This document shows positions 16,837-25,494 of a stretch of DNA of 64,000 bases, piece by piece. The notes beneath the pieces were generated by a model. That model made no database searches. It was not told where the DNA came from and saw nothing but the letters and a program-made list of their open reading frames with translations. The DNA comes from Geothrix terrae (lineage in GTDB: Bacteria > Acidobacteriota > Holophagae > Holophagales > Holophagaceae), in the NCBI RefSeq assembly GCF_022808775.1, contig NZ_JAKZLA010000008.1, positions 62,001 to 126,000 on the forward strand. Direction: 5' to 3'. The first letter of the stretch is position 1, and each line of letters starts with the position of its first letter. The translations under genes were made by a program, and so were the position numbers.

Positions 16837-18996
16837 TCAACCCGCTCCTACGACAACTCGGGGACCTGGTGATGGAGCCGACCTGCGGCTGGTCCGGGCC
16901 CTGGAGGCGATCTCCCCCATGTTCATGGGGACCACGCCGTGGCGGTCGCGCAGGATGACATGGAACCGGAGGAGTTCCTCCAGATTCGCCAGATTCTCCT
17001 TGAGATGGGTGCCGAAGTTATGGGGGTGCCACCAGAGGTGGAAGCACTCACCCGCCTCGGCTGACGCCTCCATGGCGCGCTTGATCCGCCGTAGGCGCAA
17101 CCCATCCATGGGCTTCAGGTAGGGGTTGATCGGCCGCAGGAACCGGCTGGAGGGGCAGTTGATCAGCCCCCCCTCTTCATGGGGGGTGAAACCGTTGGAA
17201 CCGGAAAGGTTCAGGTAGTGGTCCAACAGGCGGGTCGTCCGCAGGGTCGAAGAAAGGGAATCGTTGGCGGCCTCGCGGTACATCCAGGCCTTTTCGTTGC
17301 CACGGAAGCAGGTGAATCCGGCCTCCGCACAGATGGACAGGTAATCATGGTTGTACTGGTTCCGGGGGAACACGAAGCTGACCGGGCGGCGTCCCAACCG
17401 TTGGATGGCGGCAATGGAGGCCTCTAGGTCATCGCGGAACTGGGCCTCGGTCTGACCCCTCTCCAGGCAGTAGAAATGGGAGAAGGTGTGGCTCCCGAGC
17501 TCCATGCCCTCGCAGTCGAGGATCTGGCGGATCATGGACAGCCCGAAGTGGTAGGGGTCGGAGCGCTCGTCTGCTCCGATCTCGTCCAGGGCCAGGTAGG
17601 GATTCAACTCCTCGCGATCATAGGTGGGTCGCAGGTCCGGCAAGTGCTTGAGGAGCTCCTCGCGGCGGTCGAAGAGGGTCATGCCCACCGCTGCCCAGGT
17701 GGCCTTGATGCCGTATCGCTTGAACAATGCAAGCATGGCCGGGATGGCTTCGCGCTCCCCCAGGATGTGGTCCCCGTAGGTCTGGATGGATTGCTTGTCG
17801 CGGATGCCCCAGAGCAGCTCGAAGTCCAATGAGATGACAAAGGTAGGCGCCTGCTTCGGCAAGAGCTTCCGGGCCGCCGCCGACGTATGGCGGACCAGGT
17901 CCTCCCACCGTTCGATGATGCGTTCCTGGTCGTAGCCGGTGGCCATGTGCTCCCGTCCGACCGCACCCATCCGGTCACGCGCGGGGGCATCCAGGGCCAT
18001 CGCGGCCAGCATCTGGTTCGCCAGGGCTGCCGGGTCGCGCGGTGGAACGATCCACCCGGAGCGGCCGGGGGCTACCAGCTCCCGGACCCCCCCGACATCC
18101 GTCGCCACGACAGGAAGGCCTGATGCCAGCGCCTCCATCACGGCGTTGGGAAGGCCTTCCCAGGCCGAAGAGAGCACGAAGGCATCCGCTGCCTTCATGA
18201 GCCGCGCCACATCGGTACGTTTCCCAAGGAAGTGCACGACCTGACCCAGTCCGCGCATCTCCGCATCCGCCCGGAGGGCATCGATCCGCTCGCCTCCTCC
18301 CGCGATGGCCAGGCGGAATCGGGGGTCGGCCACTGCGCATTGCGCCGCCGCCTCGAGCATGGTGGGGTAGTCCTTCGCCGGACTGAGCGTGCCGACCGCG
18401 AGCCACAGGAAGGCCTCCGGGGCGACTCCGAGGTCGGCCCTCATCTCCTCTCGGGGAACGGGTGAGGGGTAATCCGAGGTGAACATCCCATTTGGAATCA
18501 CCAGGGTCTTCCTCGGCGTGAGGACCTTCCGCGAAACCATGTAATTGATTCCGGCCTGGGAGTTCGAGACGGTCAGATCGACCAGCGGTTCGGTGATCCG
18601 GTAGACCTTTTCACGAAGCGAGGTCTTGGCGATGGCGGTCCGGAGGGAGCCGATGATGACCGGGACGCCCGCCAATCGACCGCACACGCGGCCGATGACG
18701 TCAGAGTGGTAGCTGAAGCAGATCAGCACGGACGGCTTCCAGGCGCGCAGCTGCCGGATGAGCCGCAGCGTCATGCGAATCGGAATGAGAGGATGGTTCT
18801 TCGGCACGCGGAGGGGCTCGCACGACAGGTGGGGGATGCCATCGGCCTGGAGTTCCTCGTCGAAATCACTGCCGGGAAAAAGGGAGAGGACGCCCACCTT
18901 CCAACCCCTTCGATGCAGGGATTTGCAGATCCGGACCAGTTGAGTCTCGGCCCCCCCGCGGCCCAATTGATCAGTGAGAAACACGATGTCGTACAT
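16837..18996 (-). CDS. Glycosyltransferase-polysaccharide deacetylase fusion
   Basis: A 719-aa two-part protein. Residues 1-375 are a GT4 glycosyltransferase: start DQLGRGGAETQLVRI, the LVIPNGM segment, and the E-x7-E motif EGLPNAVMEALASGLPVV. From about 385 to 700 lies a NodB-like polysaccharide deacetylase with the metal and catalytic Asp in VISLDFELLWG and the H-x3-H motif in GSHTFSHFYC near residue 500, then FVFPRNQYN. It has no signal peptide, so both parts act in the cytoplasm, presumably on lipid-linked sugar. It abuts the upstream GT with no spacer. The C-terminus is a Pro/Ser/Arg tail. Such a fusion is uncommon. Confidence 0.88.
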   Translation of the reverse strand: MYDIVFLTDQLGRGGAETQLVRICKSLHRRGWKVGVLSLFPGSDFDEELQADGIPHLSCEPLRVPKNHPLIPIRMTLRLIRQLRAWKPSVLICFSYHSDVIGRVCGRLAGVPVIIGSLRTAIAKTSLREKVYRITEPLVDLTVSNSQAGINYMVSRKVLTPRKTLVIPNGMFTSDYPSPVPREEMRADLGVAPEAFLWLAVGTLSPAKDYPTMLEAAAQCAVADPRFRLAIAGGGERIDALRADAEMRGLGQVVHFLGKRTDVARLMKAADAFVLSSAWEGLPNAVMEALASGLPVVATDVGGVRELVAPGRSGWIVPPRDPAALANQMLAAMALDAPARDRMGAVGREHMATGYDQERIIERWEDLVRHTSAAARKLLPKQAPTFVISLDFELLWGIRDKQSIQTYGDHILGEREAIPAMLALFKRYGIKATWAAVGMTLFDRREELLKHLPDLRPTYDREELNPYLALDEIGADERSDPYHFGLSMIRQILDCEGMELGSHTFSHFYCLERGQTEAQFRDDLEASIAAIQRLGRRPVSFVFPRNQYNHDYLSICAEAGFTCFRGNEKAWMYREAANDSLSSTLRTTRLLDHYLNLSGSNGFTPHEEGGLINCPSSRFLRPINPYLKPMDGLRLRRIKRAMEASAEAGECFHLWWHPHNFGTHLKENLANLEELLRFHVILRDRHGVVPMNMGEIASRARTSRRSAPSPGPRVVVGAG

Positions 18997-20178
18997 TCAG
19001 GCACCGGCAGGGAAAGGGCGGGTCGATGGGAGGCGACGCAGGGATGCCAGCGCGGCTTCCGTTCTGCGGACGAGCGTCTCAGTGCTGAATTCCGAGCACA
19101 TCCGCGAGCGTTGGGCCAGGCCCTTCGCGGCGCGGGACGCTGCGGGTTCTCCCAGGAGGTGGGAGATGGCCGCTGCCAGGGCCCGATCATCGCCAGGGTC
19201 CACGACAGCCTCAGGGTCGCCCACCAGCCGCTCGGAATCGCCAGCCCGGGTCGAGACACAGGGGATGCCGCAAGCCATGGCCTCGCCCAGGACATTGGGG
19301 AAACCCTCGTCGGTCGAGGACAGGGCGAGTACGGTCAGGGCGTTATAGACGGCGGGCATCTCTGTGCACGCACCAGGCCACAGGACGCTGTCGCGGAGGC
19401 CGAGGGACTCGGCCTGTTGCTTCAGGGACTCCGAATAGCCCGCCGGCCCGCTGCCCACACAGACGAAGCGCGCTCCAGGCCAATCACGGGCAATCCGCGC
19501 AGCCGCGCGCAGGAAGGTGGGGTGGTCCTTCACCGGTTCCAGACGACCCACGATGCCGATGAGCGGCGTCTCCGCGGGCACATTCCAGGCGCGGCGCTGC
19601 TTCAGGCCGCTGGGCAAGGCCGGCGCGAATCGGGTGACATCGAATCCGTTGGGGATGACCAGCATCCGGGGCGCTTGCATGCCCATGGCATGATGACTGA
19701 CCCGTCCCGCCTCAGAGTTGAAGATGATCAGATCCGTGAACCGGGACAGGCGCGCCGAGATCCTGAGCAGCCACCGGGATCGGCCATCCAACAGGGAAAG
19801 GTCGCTGCTGGTGCGGCGGATACCCCAGGCCACGGGTCTGCCAAGGAGGCGCCCCAGCAGCAGGGCCGGCAAGTTGGCGTCCATGTACCCATGGAGAACG
19901 TCCGGCTGGATCCGCCTCAGCAGGGCCAGTAGGCGGGGAAGCGCGGTCAGGTACCCCGCACTGCCCCTCCGCTTATGGAGGCAATACCACGTGCTGTCCG
20001 GGATCCCCTCCGTCTCGCCCCACAGATGGTTCTCGCCATGCGCTTCGGGGCCATAGAACACCACGATGTGAACCTCGAACCGGCTCTTGTCCATCCCCCG
20101 CACCAGCTCGCACAGCTGCCGCTCGGCCCCATGCGCGATCAGGGAAGGGATGAGGAATACGACTCGAGTCCGGGTCAC
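18997..20178 (-). CDS. Glycosyltransferase family 4
   Basis: A 393-aa GT4 enzyme. It starts at GTG 20178 (gagggggg ribosome site), overlapping the upstream deacetylase stop by 4 bp (GTGA). The N-terminus is RVVFLIPSLIAHGAERQLCELV. The donor domain has VIPNGFDVTRFAP, GIVGRLEPVKDH and the E-x7-E block EGFPNVLGEAMACGIPCVS. It is closely similar in layout to the N-terminal half of the decayed glycosyltransferase at 20936-21445, so the two look like duplicates. The sugar is not readable. Confidence 0.88.
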   Translation of the reverse strand: MTRTRVVFLIPSLIAHGAERQLCELVRGMDKSRFEVHIVVFYGPEAHGENHLWGETEGIPDSTWYCLHKRRGSAGYLTALPRLLALLRRIQPDVLHGYMDANLPALLLGRLLGRPVAWGIRRTSSDLSLLDGRSRWLLRISARLSRFTDLIIFNSEAGRVSHHAMGMQAPRMLVIPNGFDVTRFAPALPSGLKQRRAWNVPAETPLIGIVGRLEPVKDHPTFLRAAARIARDWPGARFVCVGSGPAGYSESLKQQAESLGLRDSVLWPGACTEMPAVYNALTVLALSSTDEGFPNVLGEAMACGIPCVSTRAGDSERLVGDPEAVVDPGDDRALAAAISHLLGEPAASRAAKGLAQRSRMCSEFSTETLVRRTEAALASLRRLPSTRPFPAGA

Positions 20179-20939
20179 GACGCCCCCCTCGTTCGCTGCC
20201 TCCGCGTCATGGTCAGCATCTTCCGGGAAAGGCCTACCATCCGGTCCAGCGGGGAGAGGCGGCGGCCGCCAAGGGCCCTCGCCTCGCTGAGGGAGATCAT
20301 TCTCGGCCCCAGCTGCTCCAGCCGCTTCCGGAAGAGGGTCATCCCCCCTCCGGAGAGAAGACCAAGGTGGTAGCAGAAGGTCCACACCCCCCAAGGCATG
20401 GGTCGCATCATCGCGTACTGCTGGGGAATCCAGACGGTTCCCTGGTTGTCCTGGTAGGGACCGAAGGCCATGCCATCGCTGATGGTTCGGATCCCGAGCT
20501 CCCTCAGCGCGGCCACGGTGACCAGGTCGAAGGAATGGGAAGGCGCGATCCATGCGTCTGGCCGGACCCCTTCGCGGGCGAAGATCTCCATGCCGAGTTT
20601 CAGTTTGTGGAGCTGTTCCCCGTAGGGCAGGCCGGCGAATTCGCTCTTCGACGGGAAGCCCAGGATGCCTGATTCCGAATTTACGCTGAGGTGCTGGTAC
20701 CCGTGCAGGCCAATGGCCCATCCCCGCGCCTGCCAACCACGCACCCGATCCCAGAAGTCGGGTGCCGGCGAATCGACCATCAGCTTCGGGTCCTGATTAT
20801 CGGGAACCACCGCCAGGATCGGCTTCACACCCTGTGCGACCAGGATCTCCTCGACGGCGTTCCAGGTCGACCAATCCATGGTCGGGCAGATGTCGTCGAA
20901 GCGGAGCAGATAGCGTGGGCCTTCGAAGTGGGTGCTCAT
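20175..20939 (-). CDS. DUF2334-type polysaccharide deacetylase (copy B)
   Basis: A 254-aa predicted deacetylase. It carries RFDDICPTMDW (metal-binding Asp pair), AVVPDN, the H-x3-H type motif in LHGYQHL, and the APSHSFD motif. It is clearly paralogous to the 21442-22230 gene along its whole length. I chose ATG 20939 (ggag 8 nt upstream). The same frame runs further upstream and there encodes what looks like the C-terminal end of a glycosyltransferase, so an older GT-deacetylase fusion is possible. No signal peptide, so a lipid-linked or nucleotide-linked precursor is the likely substrate. Confidence 0.85.
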   Translation of the reverse strand: MSTHFEGPRYLLRFDDICPTMDWSTWNAVEEILVAQGVKPILAVVPDNQDPKLMVDSPAPDFWDRVRGWQARGWAIGLHGYQHLSVNSESGILGFPSKSEFAGLPYGEQLHKLKLGMEIFAREGVRPDAWIAPSHSFDLVTVAALRELGIRTISDGMAFGPYQDNQGTVWIPQQYAMMRPMPWGVWTFCYHLGLLSGGGMTLFRKRLEQLGPRMISLSEARALGGRRLSPLDRMVGLSRKMLTMTRRQRTRGAS

Positions 20940-21445
20940 CGAGGGTGCTCCGACAGGCTGGACGAGGAGGAGGTCTCCAGAGAGGAGGCCAAGCAAGGCC
21001 TTCTCGGTGTCCCGGGCCAGGGCTTGGTCGCTGAACCGTGTCGAGATCCGGGCCCGGCAGGTTGCGCGGCGGGCTGAGTGGATTTCCGGTGCCTCTCGAA
21101 GGAGGTCCAAGACCATCGAGGCCAGGGGCTTCCGTTGCAAAAGCCCGGCCGGGGATTCGGGCTGAACCGAGAGACGTCGTCGTCGTTCGGGATGACCTGA
21201 ACGCGCCGCGCGCACAGGTAGCCCAGGAGACCTTGCCGCCTGTGGAGGCTGTGAAGGGTCACACCTGAGGTCGATGCCACCTCCGGCCAGTACTCGCCTC
21301 GATTCCTGTATCCGGGGTCGGAGATGACGGCGATGTGGAGGCCGAACCGATCCCGGTCCATCGCCCGCACCAATTGCGTCAGCTGTCGCTCGGCGCCTGC
21401 CGCGAGGGAATTGATGAGGAACAGCACGCGGGTTTTCCGGGTCAT
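20936..21445 (-). pseudogene. Decayed GT4 glycosyltransferase
   Basis: Starts like an intact GT4 gene (ATG at 21445 overlapping the upstream deacetylase stop; protein RVLFLINSLAAGAERQLTQLV). After about 75 residues it jumps to VIPNDDDVSRFSP, which normally lies near residue 190. It then slips frame: the family-like C-terminal helix (VLDLLREAPEIHSARRA, then ALARDTEKALLGLL) is read in the next frame. Two deletions and a frame change relative to the 393-aa neighbour leave a 169-codon open frame that cannot form a GT-B fold. It still ends with an ATGA overlap onto the next gene. Confidence 0.8.
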
Positions 21446-22230
21446 TGGGTCATCGCCCTTCGTTCGCGCAGATGCCGCCGGGCGGTCCAGAGGGGCCCCA
21501 TGATGCGGTGGGTCCAGACGTATTCTGAAAATCCTTGCCAGCGGTCGGACAGCGAGAGCCTCCGTCCCGCGTAGTCCTGGAGCACGGCGGGGACATCCGT
21601 CAGGCGGGACGCATAGGTGCGGAGGGATTCGGCAAACATCTCCAGCCGCTGCGGGGTCCAGTGGTTGTGGTGGTTGCACACGGTCCAGATGCCCGCGGGC
21701 CTGGATTGGAAATCCCAGAGCTGCTGAGGTATCCAGGTGATCCCGTTGGCTTCGGTGAAAGGCCGGGGCCAGAGGCCGTCGCTGATGTGGGTCAGGCCGA
21801 GGTCCGCGAGGATCTCCACGGTGGTGCGGTCGAAGGAATGGGAAGGGGCCACCCAGGCCTCGGCCCGGACGCCCTGCTGAGCGAAGATCGCGAGCCCCGA
21901 TCTCAGCTTGGCCTCCTGCTCAGCTCGCGGAAGGCCTGCGAACTCGCTCTGCGGGGTCAGCTTCAACATCCCGGGGTTTCTGTTCACGTAGACGTGCTGG
22001 TACCCGTGGAGCGCGATGGTGTAGCCCATGGCCTGCCATCGACGGACATGGGCCCAGAATTCCGCGTGGGGGGGGTCGACCATCAATTTGCGGTCGCGGT
22101 TATCGGGCACCACCGCCAGGATGGGCTTCACTCCGAACTGGACCAGACGAGCCTCGATGGCCTCCCACATGGCCCAATTCATGGTCGGACAGATGTCGTC
22201 GAAACGCACCAGGTAGCGGCTGTCGGTCAT
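21442..22230 (-). CDS. DUF2334-type polysaccharide deacetylase (copy A)
   Basis: A 262-aa predicted cytoplasmic deacetylase. It has YLVRFDDICPTMNW, AVVPDNRDRKLMVDPP, the histidine motif in ALHGYQHVYV, and the VAPSHSFDRTTVE block. I chose ATG 22230 for its aaggag site; the upstream extension is not family-like. First gene of the minus-strand deacetylase/GT block. A TTGACA hexamer on the minus strand at about 22353-22358 may belong to its promoter, but no good -10 follows. Whole-length paralog of copy B. Confidence 0.86.
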   Translation of the reverse strand: MTDSRYLVRFDDICPTMNWAMWEAIEARLVQFGVKPILAVVPDNRDRKLMVDPPHAEFWAHVRRWQAMGYTIALHGYQHVYVNRNPGMLKLTPQSEFAGLPRAEQEAKLRSGLAIFAQQGVRAEAWVAPSHSFDRTTVEILADLGLTHISDGLWPRPFTEANGITWIPQQLWDFQSRPAGIWTVCNHHNHWTPQRLEMFAESLRTYASRLTDVPAVLQDYAGRRLSLSDRWQGFSEYVWTHRIMGPLWTARRHLRERRAMTQ

Positions 22231-22438
22231 GCGGGTCGTCTCCTTCACCGGGGATTCGATGGCCAAGACGGGAACAGCAATCGGTTGGGGAGGCTGCCGG
22301 TTTCCATGGAACAAGGTTCTCCAACAGGACTTCATCTACAATACATTCGGATGTCAAAAATCGATAGAATGACGTTTCATAGTCGTGTCTATCCCTGGCT
22401 CCGGCCAGCCCCCTACCCCCTGCACGAGGAAGGAGCGC

Positions 22439-23572
22439 ATGAAGATCTGCTTTTTCATCTGGGGCCTTCGAGCCGCCGGTGCGGAGCGGGTGCTCTCCTT
22501 TCTCGCAAATGACTGGTCGGCGAGGGGGAGGCAGGTCGTGGTCCTGACCATGGAGGATGAGGGGAAGGCGCCTTTCTACCACCTGGACCGTGCCATCGAG
22601 GTTCAACCTCTGAACCTGTTGGGAGAAAGCCATACCCTGCTTTCCGGGCTCTTCAACAACCTCCGCCGGATCCGCAGCATTCGCAGGGCGATCCGCGAGG
22701 CCCAGCCCGACGTGTTGATCGCTTTCATCGACAAGGCCAATATCCTGGCGGTCCTGGCATCGCGAGGGCTCGGCATCCCCGTCATCATCTCGGAGCGTAC
22801 GGATCCCTCCAGGCGATCTCTCGGATGGCGTTGGGGCCTCCTGCGCGATCTGGCTTATCCCCGAGCCGACACCGTCGTCTTCCAGTCGCAGGCGGTACTG
22901 GAGTGGTTCCCCGCCGGGGTTCGCAGAAAGGGGTTGGTCATTCCCAACCCGGTACCCCCGCCACCGCCCATTCAGGAGGGGGATCCCGGGAAAGCTTCAT
23001 CCCACCGTCTCGTCGCTATCGGAAGGTTGTTTCCGGTCAAGGGGTTCGACCTCCTCTTGCGGGCCTTCGCCCTGGTCCGGGAGCGGGTGCCTGGATGGAC
23101 TCTGGAGATCTGGGGCGAGGGACCTGAACGAAAGGCGCTGGAAGCCCAGGCCCTGAGCCTGGGCCTGTCCGGGTGCACCCGCCTCCCGGGCCTGACCGAG
23201 CATCCCTACGCGGTCCTGCGTGGTGCGGACCTGTTTGTCATGTCCTCCCGCGCCGAAGGATTCCCGAATGCGCTGGTGGAGGCGATGGCCTGCCGGCTTC
23301 CTGTGGTGTGCACAGATTTCGGGGGCGCGGCGAGGGAGATCATTCTGGACGGCGTGAATGGGCGCCTGGTGCCCCCCGAGGATCCCTCGGCCTTGGCCGA
23401 GGCCCTGGTCACCCTGATGTCGGACCCCGCTGAGCGTGCGCGCCTCTCGGCACGAGCCGGCGAGGTGGTGCAGCGGTTTTCGGGCGAGCGGGTCATGGCC
23501 CTGTGGGAGGGCGCCATCCAGCAGGCCAGAGGCCAGAAGATCCCCGCGGGAGGTATGGCATGTCCAATGTGA
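22439..23572 (+). CDS. Glycosyltransferase family 4 (PglH/PglJ-like)
   Basis: A 377-aa GT4 enzyme with an aaggag ribosome site. It starts MKICFFIWGLRAAGAERVLSFLA. The donor domain has VAIGRLFPVKGFD, the E-x7-E motif EGFPNALVEAMACRLPVVC and DGVNGRLVPPEDP. Overall pattern resembles GalNAc transferases of N-glycan-like pathways (PglJ/PglH), but acceptor and donor are not certain. It heads a plus-strand operon running to the ATP-grasp gene at 30380, and its 3' end overlaps the next gene by 13 bp. Confidence 0.87.
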   Translation: MKICFFIWGLRAAGAERVLSFLANDWSARGRQVVVLTMEDEGKAPFYHLDRAIEVQPLNLLGESHTLLSGLFNNLRRIRSIRRAIREAQPDVLIAFIDKANILAVLASRGLGIPVIISERTDPSRRSLGWRWGLLRDLAYPRADTVVFQSQAVLEWFPAGVRRKGLVIPNPVPPPPPIQEGDPGKASSHRLVAIGRLFPVKGFDLLLRAFALVRERVPGWTLEIWGEGPERKALEAQALSLGLSGCTRLPGLTEHPYAVLRGADLFVMSSRAEGFPNALVEAMACRLPVVCTDFGGAAREIILDGVNGRLVPPEDPSALAEALVTLMSDPAERARLSARAGEVVQRFSGERVMALWEGAIQQARGQKIPAGGMACPM

Positions 23573-25275
23573 TCTTTGCCTGTTGGCGTGGTCCCCAGGG
23601 TGCGCTCAGCGAGGGCGATCTGAGGCGTGTGGCGGACCGGATCACGCCCTCCAACGTGACCGGCCACCCCCATCGGGTGGTGATGGGGTCACAGGAGGCA
23701 CTGTGCCTAACGGGGCCCGTGGGGGCGGCCACGGCGAGGGAAACCTCGGCTCATTTGGGAGCTTTTGCGGGTTCGTGGCCGGCATGGCACGAGCCTGGAT
23801 CCCCGGTGCCGGATGGATCCTTCGCCCTGGTCCGATCCGATGGCGGGCGAGTGGAACTGTGCAGCGATTTCGCGGGATCCAGGACGCTCTGGTACGTCCT
23901 CACGGAGACCCGTTTCCTCGCCTCAACGTCCCAGCGGGCGCTGGTCGCTCTTATGGAGAGTCTGGAGTTCAACCGGGCCGCCTTTGCGTGGTTCCTGTCC
24001 TCGAGTACGCTCGGCCCTTCGGATGGCTGGGACCGGCGCATTCACCGTCTGCCCCAGAACGCCTGCCTGGTGCTGGACCGCCAGCGGTGGACCCTGGACC
24101 TTCGCACCACCCCGATCGAGTTCAGCCCCAGGCCGATGAACGCCGCGGCCTGCCGGGAGGAACTGCTGGGGATCATGCGGGCGGCCATCCAACGATTCGA
24201 TTTCACCTCGGCGCGCTGGGCCCTGCCCCTGTCGGGAGGCTATGACAGCCGGTTCATCCTTGGGGTTCTGGTGGAAGCCGGAACGCGCCCCCCCACCATG
24301 ACCTGGGGACTCGCGTCCTCCCTCCACCAGCCGGGCAACGATGCCTTCATCGCCCGGAGGATCGCCTCGCACTATGGCCTCACCCATGACTACCTGCTCT
24401 CGGAACGATCGGAAGATCCGCCTGCGGCGGTCGTGGATCAGTTCCTGGCCGCCAGCGGGGGCGCCACGGACCAGCTCTTTCCCTACCTGGATGGCCTGCG
24501 CATGTGGGCTTCCTTCGCGGCGAGCGGAATCTCGGGGGTGATCCGGGGTGATGAGGGCTTCGGCTGGATCCCCGTGAGGACCGTGCAGCACGCGAGGACC
24601 TCCGTGGGCCTGACCATGCTGGGGGATTTCCTGACGGAGGCCGAGGCCGAGGAACTCGCGGATGGCGCGCAGCGGCTCCCAGAAACGCTGGAGCACCGAG
24701 CCGGCGAATCCATCCCCGCCTACCGAGACCGCCTCTACCATGGCCACCGGATCCCCGTCGGCCTCGCCGCATTGAATGACGTGAAGGCTCCCTTCGTGGA
24801 GATCGCGAGCCCGCTCCTGTCTCGCGAAGTGCTCTCCTTCGTCCGCCAGATGCCCGACGACCTGCGCACCAGCAAGGCGGCCTTCAGCCAGATCGCGAGG
24901 GCCGCGGGCCCGCCGGTGCCCTATGCGACGATGGGCGCCGACGACGACCGTAGCGACTTCATACATTCGGAACCCTATCTGCGTTGGCTCCGTGAGGAAC
25001 TCGAAAGCGAGACTGTCGAAGTCCTGCTGCCGGCTTCGTGGAGGGCCCGCCTCCTCGGGCACCTCTCGGACACCGCCTTTACGCCGACCTCCAGCCGAGC
25101 GGTGAGAGCCGCCCTCAAACGGGTCATCCCCACTTCCTGGATCCGGGCCGTCAAAGCCCGGATGGGGCCTGAACTCCCGTCGTGGGGGTTCCTCGCGCTT
25201 CGCACGGCGCTCGCCAGCCGCCTGGTGCGCCTGCTCGAATCGGATGCCAAGGCGATGAGGGACCATCCTCGATGA
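23560..25275 (+). CDS. Asparagine-synthase-like protein lacking the N-terminal Cys
   Basis: A 571-aa protein with the AsnB architecture. An N-terminal glutamine-amidotransferase-like region (about 1-190) is followed by an ATP-pyrophosphatase domain with the PP-loop SGGYDSR near 226-232. The start MSNVIFACW lacks the Cys2 nucleophile of true class II amidotransferases, so glutamine hydrolysis is unlikely. The ribosome site (ggagg) supports this start. Such AsnB relatives in polysaccharide loci may amidate uronic acids or form other amide bonds; here ammonia or another amine would have to be the donor. It overlaps the glycosyltransferase gene and shares a locus with the ATP-grasp ligase. Confidence 0.82.
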   Translation: MSNVIFACWRGPQGALSEGDLRRVADRITPSNVTGHPHRVVMGSQEALCLTGPVGAATARETSAHLGAFAGSWPAWHEPGSPVPDGSFALVRSDGGRVELCSDFAGSRTLWYVLTETRFLASTSQRALVALMESLEFNRAAFAWFLSSSTLGPSDGWDRRIHRLPQNACLVLDRQRWTLDLRTTPIEFSPRPMNAAACREELLGIMRAAIQRFDFTSARWALPLSGGYDSRFILGVLVEAGTRPPTMTWGLASSLHQPGNDAFIARRIASHYGLTHDYLLSERSEDPPAAVVDQFLAASGGATDQLFPYLDGLRMWASFAASGISGVIRGDEGFGWIPVRTVQHARTSVGLTMLGDFLTEAEAEELADGAQRLPETLEHRAGESIPAYRDRLYHGHRIPVGLAALNDVKAPFVEIASPLLSREVLSFVRQMPDDLRTSKAAFSQIARAAGPPVPYATMGADDDRSDFIHSEPYLRWLREELESETVEVLLPASWRARLLGHLSDTAFTPTSSRAVRAALKRVIPTSWIRAVKARMGPELPSWGFLALRTALASRLVRLLESDAKAMRDHPR

Positions 25276-25494
25276 GCCCTCGGATCATGTGGCAAAGGTT
25301 TTTGGTAAAAACGCGTAAAGAATGAAACAGTGAACGTTATTAACACGATGATGCCTTGACAGGAAGCGAGAACATGGAACCATGACGAAAACCGGTGGAA
25401 CTGGTCGACTGGCTGAGCATTCGACGGGGTTCGTCACCCTGTCGAATCAGAACCTGAGATCCCTGAGACGCCCAATCTAGAGGTGGATTCCTAC

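Noticed and set aside
16469-16840. A 123-codon minus-strand frame in the uronate operon leader
   Set aside because: Its composition is unlike neighbouring proteins, it spans a promoter and hairpin, and it has no ribosome site.
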